Below, one piece after another: positions 23,664-32,635 of a stretch of 49,680 nt of DNA (position 1 is its first letter; every line of letters starts with the position of its first letter). Where the stretch lies: positions 1 through 49,680 of the forward strand of contig JAIQEZ010000019.1 of the NCBI GenBank assembly GCA_020073545.1. The letters are read 5' to 3'. The notes beneath the pieces are model-generated. The model did not search any database and was not told where the DNA came from. It saw only the letters and a program-made list of their open reading frames with translations. A program made the translations under genes and the position numbers. Origin of the DNA: Terriglobia bacterium. Lineage in GTDB: Bacteria; Acidobacteriota; Terriglobia; UBA7540.

Positions 23664-23692
23664 TTGACTAGCCCGTGGGCAATGGGTATAAT
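23664..23692 (+). promoter_or_regulatory. Sigma70-type promoter of the di-haem oxidoreductase gene
   Basis: TTGACT (23664-23669) and a consensus TATAAT (23687-23692) are separated by exactly 17 bp. The start codon follows 65 bp downstream with a GGGAGGAG ribosome-binding site. Confidence 0.75.
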
Positions 23693-23756
23693 GCGCGCAG
23701 ATCAGGGAAACCCTCAAGAACCCGGTGGAACGGCGGCAAGAAAGGGAGGAGAACCC

Positions 23757-25055
23757 ATGAAACGTCTGGCGGCTCTTGTGTTCTTCGCATTGAGTGTTGC
23801 AGTGCTCGCTCAGCAGTCCCCGGAAGCGCCCAGCGGTTTCGACAACAAGAGTAACGGCGTCGTTGATGACGCCACCCATCTAGCGGACCAGGGCGTATTT
23901 GAAGGAGTCGAGCAAGTAAAGGATGGGCTTGGACCCCTTTACAATGCGCAATCCTGCCGCGAGTGTCACCAGACTCCCACCTCCGGCGGGGGAAGTCAGG
24001 TTACGGAACTGCGCGTCGGCCATCCCGGCCCGCACGGCGGCTTCCAGAATCCCGAGATCCCGATCGCGCATGGGACCGAAATCATAACCGGGCGCTCCCT
24101 GGTGAATGACCGCGCCATTTGCCCAAATGCAGCTTTCCCGACCACGGAGATTCAGGAGCGTGTGCCCGACAGCGAGACGATCCAGGCGACTCGCCTGTCG
24201 TTCAGTCTTCTCGGTGATGGCTTCGTAGAAGCGGTTGCGGATCAGACTCTGATCGAGCTGGCGCGCGAGCAATGCCGGAAGAGCCACCAAGAGATTTGTG
24301 GGCAGGTGGTCCAGGTCCCCATCGTCGAAGCCCCCGGCCAGTTGGGTGTGGGGCGGTTTGGCTGGAAAGACCAGCACGCCAGCTTGCTGTCCTTCTCTGG
24401 CGACGCTTACCTGAACGAAATGGGCATCACCAGCAGGCTCTTTCCCACCGAGGTCACGCTACTCTGCAATACCGCGTCCGAGCCGAATGACACCCCCGGG
24501 CCCGACGGACTCGGGGACGTCGACCGCTTCGCGCGCTTCGTCCGGGCGACGAAGGCTCCCGCTCGCGACGCGGAGTTGGCCGCGACCCCGCAGGCCCTGC
24601 AAGGCGCCAAGCTGTTTGACAAGATTGGTTGCAACGTCTGCCACGTCAGCGCCCTCACCACCGCGCCCGCGGGCACAAAGATCAATGGCGGCACCTTTAC
24701 CATACCCGAGGCGCTGGGGGCAAAGACCTTCCATCCTTATTCAGATTTCCTGCTCCACGACGTGGGAACCGGCGATGGCACTGTACAGGCGATGCAGGAG
24801 CACTACGGCCGGAATATGTATCAGATTTGGAAGAACCTGAATGTCAACTCCTTCGCTAGTTCGCAGAACAGAATGCGAACTGCTCCCTTGTGGGGCGTCC
24901 GCCTTCGACCCCGGTTGATGCATGACGGTGCCTCCTACACGTTTCGGGACGCCATTATGCGTCACCGGGGAGAAGCCTACCGGGACGCCCATCGCTTTGA
25001 AAGGCTGTCAAACCGCGAACAGGAGGCCCTTGTCGAGTTTCTGAAATCTCTCTGA
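23757..25055 (+). CDS. Di-haem oxidoreductase (putative c-type peroxidase family)
   Basis: A 432-residue exported cytochrome. MKRLAALVFFALSVAVLAQQ is a signal peptide. The first haem site is CRECH (67-71), in DGLGPLYNAQSCRECHQTPT. The second is CNVCH (292-296), preceded by GAKLFDKIGCNVCHV. The segments LLHDVGTGDGTVQ and RTAPLWGVRLRPRLMHDGAS (start of the C-terminal part) are typical of the di-haem 'DHOR' family (COG3488), relatives of MauG and the bacterial cytochrome c peroxidases. The physiological substrate is unknown. The start at 23757 has a strong ribosome-binding site and promoter. It is a stand-alone gene. Confidence 0.88.
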   Translation: MKRLAALVFFALSVAVLAQQSPEAPSGFDNKSNGVVDDATHLADQGVFEGVEQVKDGLGPLYNAQSCRECHQTPTSGGGSQVTELRVGHPGPHGGFQNPEIPIAHGTEIITGRSLVNDRAICPNAAFPTTEIQERVPDSETIQATRLSFSLLGDGFVEAVADQTLIELAREQCRKSHQEICGQVVQVPIVEAPGQLGVGRFGWKDQHASLLSFSGDAYLNEMGITSRLFPTEVTLLCNTASEPNDTPGPDGLGDVDRFARFVRATKAPARDAELAATPQALQGAKLFDKIGCNVCHVSALTTAPAGTKINGGTFTIPEALGAKTFHPYSDFLLHDVGTGDGTVQAMQEHYGRNMYQIWKNLNVNSFASSQNRMRTAPLWGVRLRPRLMHDGASYTFRDAIMRHRGEAYRDAHRFERLSNREQEALVEFLKSL

Positions 25056-25069
25056 GTACAGATTTCCAT

Positions 25070-25175
25070 CGAGGACTTCCGCGCCTTGGGCCTGGAAGGG
25101 TTCGAGAGAACTGACACACGCTTCCAGGGCTTCAGATCGGCCGAGGGTGCAAACGATAATGCTGACCTCAGCCCA
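25070..25175 (-). pseudogene. Glycosyltransferase family 2, N-terminal fragment
   Basis: The minus strand reads AEVSIIVCTLGRSEALEACV, then SSLEPFQAQGAEVLD. This is the opening beta strand and helix of GT2 enzymes ('VSVIIPT.NR...L..C..SL'). The match ends within about 35 codons, just beside the di-haem gene. The rest of the gene is missing, so it is a relic, perhaps truncated by the adjacent insertion sequence. Confidence 0.4.
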
Positions 25176-25210
25176 TGAAATCGTCACGCTGCTGTGCCCG
25201 TTGGCAGGCT

Positions 25211-25396
25211 TCTGGATTCCTAACTGAGTATCGTGATTTGGCCGAGGCTCGCGCCAGCATCGGCGGGTTCCTCGAAAAGGTCTACAACCAAGAACGCCTG
25301 CACTCGGCGCTCGGCTACTTGCCCCCGGCGGAGTTCGAGCGCGGGCTGCTCGCTCAAACCCACAAGGAAGCCGCTGCGCGGCACCTCTCTCTATGA
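25211..25396 (+). pseudogene. IS3-family transposase (integrase core), C-terminal remnant
   Basis: The reading frame encodes FLTEYRDLAEARASIGGFLE and KVYNQERLHSALGYLPPAEF, then ERGLL. This is the unmistakable end of an IS3-type OrfB (rve) transposase, with the final 'YN..R.HSALGY..P.EFE'. The upstream DDE residues are absent, so this is a dead fragment. Confidence 0.75.
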
Positions 25397-25468
25397 GTGT
25401 GGACCGCTGAAGGTAGAGATCCGCTCCAGCGCTGACACCGTGGGTACGTCGCCGAGGCAGTGCGGTAT

Positions 25469-26299
25469 CTATTGCTTGACCAGTTCCACGCGGCGATTGC
25501 GGGCTCGGCCCTCCTCGGTCGCGTTGTCGGCGATCGGCTGGGAGTCCCCCAACCCAGCGGCGATCAGGCGCGCGGGCGCAACGCCATTCTTCACCAGCCA
25601 AGCGACAACCGCGGCGGCACGCTGCTGCGAGAGGGTTTGATTACCAGCTTTCGTGCCGGTCGAATCGGTATCGCCTTCGATCTTCATTTTCCAGTCGGGC
25701 TGGCCGTTCAGCAACGCAAGCACCTGGGCGAGGACTTTCTCCGACTCGGGTTTCAAGGTGGCTTTGCCGGTATCGAATTCAATTCCATAGACGGCGACGC
25801 GACCCGTCTTGTTGATCTCGGCGGTCCAGGCTTCAGCGCTGGCGGTCATCTCCTGGTTCATCTCCTGGGCCAGGACGGCGACGAAGTCATACGAGCACTC
25901 ACCGGTCATTTCATGAGCAGTCACGCCGATCCACTGCGCCCCCCGGTGTGCGGTGACGTAGTGATCCGGGACGTCGTAGCCGGTGAAATCGAGGGTGTAG
26001 CCGGCAGTCCGCAATGCCTGCTCGACATTCCGCCTCACCTGCAACGCCGACTTGCCGCTGCATTGGTATGTGACCTTTTCGATCTTGCCCTCGACATGCT
26101 TCGTACGATTATCCCCGGAGGTGCTCACCGTCAGTTCGGCGGCATCGTAGTCGGACTTGCTGCAATTCGAGATGTAACAACCCGCAAGCCGCGTCAACAG
26201 CGGAGAATCCTTGCAGCCTTCACGGTCCTCCTGTGCGAACAATCCTGCCGGCGTCATTAGACATAATACGAAGGCAAGCGCCAATGTTCGGAGTGGCAT
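25469..26299 (-). CDS. OmpA-family outer-membrane protein
   Basis: A 276-residue envelope protein. MPLRTLALAFVLCLMTPAGL, then FAQED, gives a signal peptide. The middle region has paired Cys (GCYISNCSKSDYDAAEL) and no recognised fold. The C-terminal peptidoglycan-binding OmpA domain, from about residue 165, has YGIEFDTGKATLKPESEKVL, then WKMKIEGDTDSTGTKAGNQT, LSQQRAAAVVAWLVKNGV and the terminal GRARNRRVEL. It would anchor the outer membrane to peptidoglycan. ATG 26299 was chosen as the beginning of the signal peptide. Confidence 0.88.
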   Translation of the reverse strand: MPLRTLALAFVLCLMTPAGLFAQEDREGCKDSPLLTRLAGCYISNCSKSDYDAAELTVSTSGDNRTKHVEGKIEKVTYQCSGKSALQVRRNVEQALRTAGYTLDFTGYDVPDHYVTAHRGAQWIGVTAHEMTGECSYDFVAVLAQEMNQEMTASAEAWTAEINKTGRVAVYGIEFDTGKATLKPESEKVLAQVLALLNGQPDWKMKIEGDTDSTGTKAGNQTLSQQRAAAVVAWLVKNGVAPARLIAAGLGDSQPIADNATEEGRARNRRVELVKQ

Positions 26300-26923
26300 G
26301 ACAAACCCCCCTACGGCTATTAACCAAGATTTCCGTTCTGCCATCCTGGCCGGCCTCCATTCTACGCCCAACCGCCTCCATTGCAGCCGCCTTTTTGGGC
26401 CTTTCCATCGCGAGCGACTCCGGCAGCCCAGGGAAGGGGGACCGCTAGTTCGAGTCGCCTAGGGAGCAACTCCGCGCTAGCGGCTGTTCCCCGGAGGACA
26501 GGCTCCTGGTCCGCCGAGATCAGTTGCGCAGGGGTACCGGCGGGATCTCCCAGGTGACAGGGTCCTTTTCCGGACTTCCCAGCGCGGGCACGAGCAGTTG
26601 AAATGGCTGAACCGTTCGGGAATCTAAATCCTTTCAGCACAACACAAAGGGCGCGGTGGGCGGACGAGAAGCCAGACTATGCCTACTTCCTGTCCTCTTT
26701 AGCTCTAGGGGCTAGCAGCGCTAGTGTGGTATATAAAGAGCGCCCTTGGCTAAATTCGTGTTGCTAAAGCGTCGTGCCACATCTTACCCGCTGTTGTGGG
26801 GGCGTCGCGACGTGGGCAGAGTGCACAACACAGCCTTTTCGCCGTGCTGACTCCCTCGGAGACGATCGACGCTGGGACGCAGAACAACCGCATTAGACTT
26901 GGACCCCTTGGAAGGATCGAGCG
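26300..26923. other. Intergenic region upstream of the giant TPR gene
   Basis: No gene is supported. It includes the dispersed repeat at 26556-26630 and an AT-rich TATATAAAG at about 26732 that could be a -10 region, but no matching -35 box is clear. Confidence 0.5.
26556..26630. repeat. Dispersed repeat (pairs with 19848-19915)
   Basis: Second copy of the segment with TTCCCAGCGCGGGCACGAG. The match to 19848-19915 extends over about 70 bp with scattered differences. Confidence 0.45.
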
Positions 26924-29900
26924 ATGCCAAACTACAACAAATTCGACGAGGCGAACGAAATCTTAAAGGCGATAGCGAGCGATCCCAACTCCGCTTCCTA
27001 CGAGCGATGGGTCAACACGCTTAACGAACTCCCGCAGGACGAGAGAGAGAAGGCCACGGGGGAATTCCAGAGGATGGCGGGGAGAGAGCCCAAGTACGCC
27101 GACGCCTACCACAACTGGGGCGCGGCCCTGGCGGGGCAGAAGAAGTACCAAGAGGCCATCGAACAGTACCAGAAAGCCACAGAGATTGATCCCAACTACG
27201 CTCGCGCCTACAACAATTGGGGCGCAGCCCTGGCAGGGCAAGAAAAGTACGAGGAGGCCGTCGAACAGTACCAGAAAGCCACAGAGATTGATCCCAACTA
27301 CGCTCGGGCTTACAACAACTGGGGCCTGGCCCTGGCGGAACTGGGGAGGTACGACGAGGCCACCGAGCAGTACGGAAAAGCCACGCACATCGATCCCAAC
27401 TACCTCCATGCCTGCTACAACTGGGGCCTGGCCCTGGCGGAGCAGAGGAAGTACGGCGAGGCCATCGAGCAGTACCGGAATGCCACGCAGATTGATCCCA
27501 ACTATGTCCATGCTTACAACAGTTGGGGTCTTGCCCTGGCAGAACAGGGGAAGTACGACGAGGCCATCGAGCAGTACCGGAAAGCCACCCAGATTGATCC
27601 CCGCTATACCCGCGCCTACCACAACTGGGGCACGGCCCTGGCGGCGCAGAAGAGGTACGACGAGGCCACCCAGCAGTACCGGAATGCCACGCAGATTGAT
27701 CCCAACTACGCTCGCGCCTACCACAACTGGGGCCTCGCCCTGGCAGAACAGGAGAGGTACAGCGAGGCCGCCGAGCAGTACTGGAGGGCCACGCAGATTA
27801 ATCCCAACTACGCCCTGGCTTACCACAACTGGGGCCTGGCCCTGGCGAAACAGGAGAAGTACGACGAGGCCATCGAGCAGTACCGGAATGCTACCCAGAT
27901 TGATCCCAACTACGCCCTGGCTTACCACAATTGGGGCCTGGCCCGGGCGGAACAGGAGAAGTACGACGAGGCCATCGAGCAGTACCGCAAAGCCATCCAG
28001 ATTGATCCCCACTACCCCCTGGCCTACCACAGTTGGGGCCTGGCCCTGGCGAAACAGGAGAAGTACGACGAGGCCATCGAGCAGTACCGGAAAGCCACGC
28101 AGATTAACCCCAGCTACGCCCTGGCCTACCACAACTGGGGTCTCGCCCTGGCGGAACAGAAGGAGTACGACGAAGCCATCGAGCAGTACCGCAAAGCCAC
28201 TCACCTTGATCCCGGCTACGCGCGGGCCTACAACAACTGGGGCGCGGCCCTGGCGGAACAGGAGAGGTACGACGAGGCCATCGAACAGTACGTGAAAGCC
28301 ACGCAGATAGATCCAAACTACGTCCATGCCTGCTACAACTGGGGTCTTGCCCTGGCGGAACAAAAGAAGTACGACGAGGCCACCGAGCAGTACCGAAAAG
28401 CTACGCAGATTGATCCCAACTACGTCCATGCCTACGATAACTGGGGTCTTGCGCTGGCGGAACTGAAGAAGTACGACGAAGCCATCGAGCAGTACCGGAA
28501 AGCCACCCAGATTGATCCCAACTGCGCTCAGGCCTACTACAACTGGGGCCTTGCCCTGGCGGGACAGAACAGGTACGACGAGGCCACCGAGCAGTACCGG
28601 TTTGCCACGCAGATTGATCCCAACTACGTCCATGCCTACCACGACTGGGGCCTGGCCCTGGCGGGACAGGGGAGGTACAACGAGGCCACCGAACTGTATC
28701 GGCAAGCCGCGCAGATTGATCCCAACTACGTCCATGCCTACCACCACTGCGGCCTCGCCTTGGCGGAACAGAAGAAGTATGACGAGGCCATCGAGCAGTA
28801 CCGGAAAGCCGCGCAGATTGATCCCAACTACGTCCATGCCTACTACCACTGCGGCCTCGCCCTAGCGAAACAGAAGAAGTACGAAGAGGCCATCGAGCAG
28901 TACCGCAAAGCCACGCAGATTGATCCCGACTACGCCCGGGCCTACTATCACTGGGGCCTTGCCCTGGCAAAACAGAAGAAGTACGAAGAGGCCATCGAGC
29001 AGTACTGCAAAGCCACGCAGATTGACCCCAACTACGCCCTGGCTTACTACAACTGGGGCCTGGCCCTGGCGAAACAGAAGAGGCACGAGGAGGCCATTCC
29101 CCAATACGAAAAGGCCACGAACGCGGATCCGAATGGGGTGGATGCATACCTCACTTGGGGCACAACCCTGCTGAGCTTGAACCGAGACCTGGAAGCCAGC
29201 GGAAAATTCGAGCAGGCCATCCTAATCGATCCCGCGAGGAAACCCGCGCTTGCGGACCGATACTACTCCTGGGGCAACGCGCTTGCCGACCAAAACCGCA
29301 TCGAGGAAGCCATCGAGAAGTATCGGGAAGCGATACGGCTGAACCGTGACCATGCCTGTTCCTGTCAAAACGTTGCCTACTATTTGGGAAGCCAGGGAAG
29401 GTTCCGGGAAGCATGGTCAGAGTGGGAACGGGCTGCCCAAGCTTACAGACGCGGCGTGCTGAAGGCCAAGGAGGACGGCGACGCTGACTATTTCCGCTAT
29501 TTCGGCAGCGTGCTGAAGAAACTGGGTGAGCCGAATACCGAGGAGGTTTATCAGGAAGGGCTGAGGTTGGATCCCCATCATGCTGGCATCCTCAGCGACC
29601 TCGTCGACCTTTATTTGGAGCAAGAGGACGAGCTCGTTCTCCCGGAGGGAAAACCGGATCGAGAGGGGAGGACTATCGCCCACGCTAGGGCTCGGGAGAC
29701 CTATAGGAAAGCTGAGCAGATGTTAAGGAAGGAAGAGAGCAAGACCGAGGATACCTCCACCTTGCTCCAATTGGGTCAGCTTTACCTCAGCATGGAAGAA
29801 TACGATGAAGCCGAGAAACGTTTGCTTAATGCCCTCGACAGGGACAAGGAATCGGTCGATGTCTACAAAAGCCTAGGGGTTCTGTACACACGGAAAGAAA

Positions 29901-30727
29901 ACTTTAGAAAGGCCATCGAATGCTTCCGTGAGGCGTTGCGTCGTGACCCCGACGACCTCGCGGCCAGGAGCAGTCTGGCAGAGGCTTATCTCAAGGCGCA
30001 AATCCCAGACAAGGCCGAAATCGAGTACAAAAAGGTACTCGGCATCACCGCGGTCCACGTCGAATCGGAAATAGGACTCGGGCAGGTTTACACGACTTTG
30101 GCCGAAAGCGGCACCCAAGATCTCTACGAAGAAGCGGTGCATCACTTCACTCGCGCCATCCAGATTGGTAAGGCGAGCCCGTCCTCAGCCTCGAAGAGAT
30201 TGAAGCGAAAGGAATGGGCGGCGGTGTACTATTCGACGGGGTACGCCAAGGTGAAACTCTATGACGCCTCCAAGCCGCCAAGGACGAAAAGGCTTCTTCG
30301 GCAGGCCCTCCAGGACTTCGATCGCTGTCTGGAGCATGATCGCGACTATCACCAGGTGGAACGGGCTAGGCAAAGAATACTGGAGAGACTGCGTCCGTCT
30401 CTCCCGGACCGACTTTTGGAAAAAGTGGGCACCATCGCCATCCTGGCATTGTCCGCCTTCGTGTTCGTACTGACTCAAGTCAGCTTCTTCTTGAAAGGGA
30501 GTTTCGGTGATCTGCGATACTATGTCCCGACGACCTTTGGCTCACTCATCCTGATGATCGCGGGATTCTATTTGTCCAGGCTCCTGAAGTTGAAGGGGAC
30601 GGGAATCGAGCTGGAAGAGAGTTCGGTCGATCAGACCCTCATCCCAGCTCCCGAAATCCTTGAATTCAGTGTCTCCATCGGGGCTGGTGGAAACCCCTCG
30701 CCTTGCAGGCGAAGAATGGGGTCGTGA
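26924..30727 (+). CDS. Giant tetratricopeptide-repeat protein with C-terminal membrane hairpin
   Basis: A 1267-residue protein. Residues 59-738 are twenty consecutive 34-residue TPR units with near-identical sequence, typically NWGLALAEQKKYDEAIEQYR followed by KATQIDPNY. From 739 to about 1120 more degenerate TPRs continue, including YYSWGNALADQNRIEEAIEK and SLGVLYTRKENFRKAIECFR. Two hydrophobic segments follow at about 1168-1190 (VGTIAILALSAFVFVLTQVS) and 1199-1221. The N-terminal 1160 residues would form a long right-handed superhelix for protein binding on one side of the inner membrane. There is no signal peptide, so a cytoplasmic superhelix is likely. The partner is unknown. The last codons may be shifted: another frame stays open from 30660 to 30899. 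GGAAGGA precedes the ATG. Confidence 0.88.
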   Translation: MPNYNKFDEANEILKAIASDPNSASYERWVNTLNELPQDEREKATGEFQRMAGREPKYADAYHNWGAALAGQKKYQEAIEQYQKATEIDPNYARAYNNWGAALAGQEKYEEAVEQYQKATEIDPNYARAYNNWGLALAELGRYDEATEQYGKATHIDPNYLHACYNWGLALAEQRKYGEAIEQYRNATQIDPNYVHAYNSWGLALAEQGKYDEAIEQYRKATQIDPRYTRAYHNWGTALAAQKRYDEATQQYRNATQIDPNYARAYHNWGLALAEQERYSEAAEQYWRATQINPNYALAYHNWGLALAKQEKYDEAIEQYRNATQIDPNYALAYHNWGLARAEQEKYDEAIEQYRKAIQIDPHYPLAYHSWGLALAKQEKYDEAIEQYRKATQINPSYALAYHNWGLALAEQKEYDEAIEQYRKATHLDPGYARAYNNWGAALAEQERYDEAIEQYVKATQIDPNYVHACYNWGLALAEQKKYDEATEQYRKATQIDPNYVHAYDNWGLALAELKKYDEAIEQYRKATQIDPNCAQAYYNWGLALAGQNRYDEATEQYRFATQIDPNYVHAYHDWGLALAGQGRYNEATELYRQAAQIDPNYVHAYHHCGLALAEQKKYDEAIEQYRKAAQIDPNYVHAYYHCGLALAKQKKYEEAIEQYRKATQIDPDYARAYYHWGLALAKQKKYEEAIEQYCKATQIDPNYALAYYNWGLALAKQKRHEEAIPQYEKATNADPNGVDAYLTWGTTLLSLNRDLEASGKFEQAILIDPARKPALADRYYSWGNALADQNRIEEAIEKYREAIRLNRDHACSCQNVAYYLGSQGRFREAWSEWERAAQAYRRGVLKAKEDGDADYFRYFGSVLKKLGEPNTEEVYQEGLRLDPHHAGILSDLVDLYLEQEDELVLPEGKPDREGRTIAHARARETYRKAEQMLRKEESKTEDTSTLLQLGQLYLSMEEYDEAEKRLLNALDRDKESVDVYKSLGVLYTRKENFRKAIECFREALRRDPDDLAARSSLAEAYLKAQIPDKAEIEYKKVLGITAVHVESEIGLGQVYTTLAESGTQDLYEEAVHHFTRAIQIGKASPSSASKRLKRKEWAAVYYSTGYAKVKLYDASKPPRTKRLLRQALQDFDRCLEHDRDYHQVERARQRILERLRPSLPDRLLEKVGTIAILALSAFVFVLTQVSFFLKGSFGDLRYYVPTTFGSLILMIAGFYLSRLLKLKGTGIELEESSVDQTLIPAPEILEFSVSIGAGGNPSPCRRRMGS
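27098..29137 (+). repeat. Twenty tandem 102-bp units inside the TPR gene
   Basis: The DNA repeats with an exact 102-bp period for 20 units with no indels; each starts at the codon before AYxNWG. The units share long stretches of nucleotide identity, for example AACTGGGGCCTGGCCCTGGC, and silent positions are conserved as well. Recent expansion or continuing gene conversion by recombination is therefore likely. This is a coding minisatellite, not a CRISPR: there are no unique spacers. Confidence 0.9.
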
Positions 30728-30728
30728 A

Positions 30729-30899
30729 ATGTCATGGCAGAAAACGCTACCCACCGAACGCACACCCGAGGTGCGATCTGAAGGTACATCCGATAGGGGT
30801 ACCGGCGCAACGCGACAGACACAAGACTGGAATTTATTCCGTGAGTTCCTGAGAGAAGGCAATGAACGCGGCGCCTGGCCCATTCACAGGATTGTTTAA
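30729..30899 (+). CDS. Small open frame directly after the TPR gene, or its shifted C terminus
   Basis: Beginning one base after the TPR stop codon, ATG 30729 opens 56 codons: MSWQKTLPTERTPEVRSEGT, then TQDWNLFREFLREGNERGAW. The same frame is open upstream to 30660 inside the TPR gene, where it reads SGLVETPRLAGEEWGREMSW. That reading looks at least as protein-like as the annotated TPR tail. It may be the genuine end of the TPR protein after a one-base error, or a small separate gene. There is no ribosome-binding site. Confidence 0.3.
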   Translation: MSWQKTLPTERTPEVRSEGTSDRGTGATRQTQDWNLFREFLREGNERGAWPIHRIV

Positions 30900-31119
30900 C
30901 CACAGGCCGATGCTGCAGGCCGGCGACCGCGAGGGGGGTTGAAATCTTGCGCAAGCCGCGAACCATTGGAGGTCGGTGATTTCGGAAAGCGCGGTCTGTG
31001 TCACCCCCCGCAGACCATTACCTTCCCACCTGTCCCTCGAGCCCCGGCGGAAGCGTTTCCCAGCGCCCTGATCTTGATTTCCCGCCATAGGCCCGTGAAT
31101 CCCTTCCGAATTTGGCGAC

Positions 31120-31539
31120 TCACCGCGGTCTCGACCTCACACATGGACGCTTCACCTTACGGGGCGTTCGGTGAGCGTGGGGAATCGTCTGGACCTCGTC
31201 GATCAACCGATGATGCAGCGCGAAAAACAACAACTGCAAGCGGTTCGAGACCCCCAGTTTGTCGAAGATACTCGCCATGTGATGCTTGATAGCCTGCGTG
31301 CTGACGTCCAGTTTCTGGGCGATATCCTTCTTCGTATATCCAGCGACGATATACGCGACGACTTGCTTCTCACGTGGGGTAAGACCAAAGTCCCTCCCGC
31401 TCGCTCCGGCAGCAGATTGTTTCTCAGGCGTCACAAGGCTCCTCCTCCCGCTCGCAGGACTCACTCCTGCCAGCAGCATGCCAAATGCCGTCGGGAAGGG
31501 CACCGACCGCTCGCGCGGCACCCCTGGAGGGTCTTCCAC
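31120..31539 (-). CDS. Single-domain LuxR-type (GerE) DNA-binding protein
   Basis: A 139-residue protein. FGLTPREKQVVAYIVAGYTK and KDIAQKLDVSTQAIKHHMAS, then IFDKLGVSNRLQL, form a complete LuxR C-terminal helix-turn-helix. The N-terminal 45 residues are not a receiver or other sensor domain, so it belongs to the small stand-alone regulators. The true start could be the ATG at 31479 rather than the GTG at 31539. It is followed by about 220 bp without a gene and then the TPR gene on the other strand, so it could act on its neighbours, but no binding site is identifiable. Confidence 0.75.
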   Translation of the reverse strand: MEDPPGVPRERSVPFPTAFGMLLAGVSPASGRRSLVTPEKQSAAGASGRDFGLTPREKQVVAYIVAGYTKKDIAQKLDVSTQAIKHHMASIFDKLGVSNRLQLLFFALHHRLIDEVQTIPHAHRTPRKVKRPCVRSRPR

Positions 31540-31601
31540 CGTTGGAACATTTCCGCGGGCTGGCCATAGTCTTCACACACGACTTTTCGCGAACAGGGAC
31601 C

Positions 31602-32060
31602 TCAGTTCACTCGCCGTCCCCGCGCGAACCGGTAACGTTGTATTTTCACAGCAAGGGCTGGCGGAGTGCCCCTAATGTTAGTCTGCTCCGTGCGAACCAC
31701 TACACCCTTACAAAGGATTTCGCAAGGAGCCTCATCCTTGATTGCCGCCGGAAGCATGAACCGCATCTCGACCGTGGTCTTTGGGCTCAAGACAGATTCC
31801 GTTCGAAACAGAACTCCGGAACGGCTAATGTTCTCCGTCTTCCCTTCGAACCATACCACGCTGCGAGGTTCGCGATAACGGACAGGAATGTGAATGGGGA
31901 AGCGCTCGGCGCGACTCGAAGCTCTCGGTGCCCCTTCCGCCATTGGGTCGAAGTCCACTCTATTTGCGAAACCGGAAATCTCTTCGACTACCCGCCTTGC
32001 TTCCTCCCGTGAATCGGCTGCCCGACCCAAAGGAGCCCCCTCCAACAAGAGGAAAGACAC
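31602..32060 (-). CDS. PilZ-domain protein
   Basis: A 152-residue protein. SRAERFPIHIPVRYREPRSV carries the RxxxR c-di-GMP motif, and ENISRSGVLFRTES the [DN].S..G motif. The remaining beta-barrel strands follow (VEMRFMLPAAIKDEAPCEIL, then CKGVVVRTEQ). The first 40 residues are not PilZ-like; a start at the Met of MAEGAPRASS (about 31943) is possible. A candidate promoter lies upstream on the minus strand: TTGACT at 32125-32130 and CACTAT 17 bp on. The neighbouring LuxR-type regulator is on the same strand. Confidence 0.78.
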   Translation of the reverse strand: MSFLLLEGAPLGRAADSREEARRVVEEISGFANRVDFDPMAEGAPRASSRAERFPIHIPVRYREPRSVVWFEGKTENISRSGVLFRTESVLSPKTTVEMRFMLPAAIKDEAPCEILCKGVVVRTEQTNIRGTPPALAVKIQRYRFARGRRVN

Positions 32061-32201
32061 AGCTTAGCAGCCCTGCCAAGCTGCCCAGCACTCTGCACGT
32101 AATAGTGCAAAAAGCGCGGCGCCAAGTCAAGAGAAATCGACCAGCAAGCCCAATATAATGTGGCTTTTCAAATTTTGCTGCCTATATGTTGGGGTAAATA
32201 A

Positions 32202-32408
32202 ATGGCGAAAATCTGGAACTTGAAGAGGCCCGGGTCTCAGGTGCTGTACGCTCCGTATGGTCGGACACGGCGGGCGAGCGAAAGAAGGAGACTTAGCGGC
32301 AGAAAAAGGCGAGCAAAGAAAAAAGCCGCCCTCGACTTTGCGCTAATGAATCCAACCCGCCCAGTCCCCTGGAAAACCATGATGGTGGGGGCTGCCCGCC
32401 CGGGCTGA
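32202..32408 (+). CDS. Small basic hypothetical protein
   Basis: A 68-residue Arg/Lys-rich open frame (RTRRASERRRLSGRKRRAKK). An ideal -10 box TATAAT (32154-32159) lies 43 bp upstream, and TTGGGGTAAATAA just before the ATG is a weak ribosome-binding sequence. No family is recognised. The last third overlaps GC-rich palindromic DNA and may not be coding. Confidence rests mainly on the TATAAT. Confidence 0.3.
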   Translation: MAKIWNLKRPGSQVLYAPYGRTRRASERRRLSGRKRRAKKKAALDFALMNPTRPVPWKTMMVGAARPG

Positions 32409-32635
32409 AAGTCCGCCACTCCTAATGGCGGACGGGCTGTTGTAGTGGCGGCGGAACTTGTCCCGATTCGATCGGGACCGCGCCACTCGCGGCGCGGCGA
32501 TGTAAAATCGCCGCTTGGTCGACTCGGTTCGTGCTACCTCCTCGGGCAACCGGCGGCCAATCCGCGTGACGCGTCCATCGGGGGACGAAAAATCCCGCTT
32601 CCGGATTGAGCATCTGCTGGTAAATTAGCTCCCTC

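Noticed and set aside
26963-28849. A 628-codon open frame on the minus strand opposite the TPR gene
   Set aside because: It is a by-product of the 102-bp tandem repeats: the period is a multiple of three, so any open antisense frame stays open. Its translation is repetitive Val/Gly/Leu without a known fold or ribosome-binding site.
27098-29137. Tandem repeats that might be taken for a CRISPR array
   Set aside because: The 102-bp units are contiguous, encode TPR motifs and have no unique spacers.
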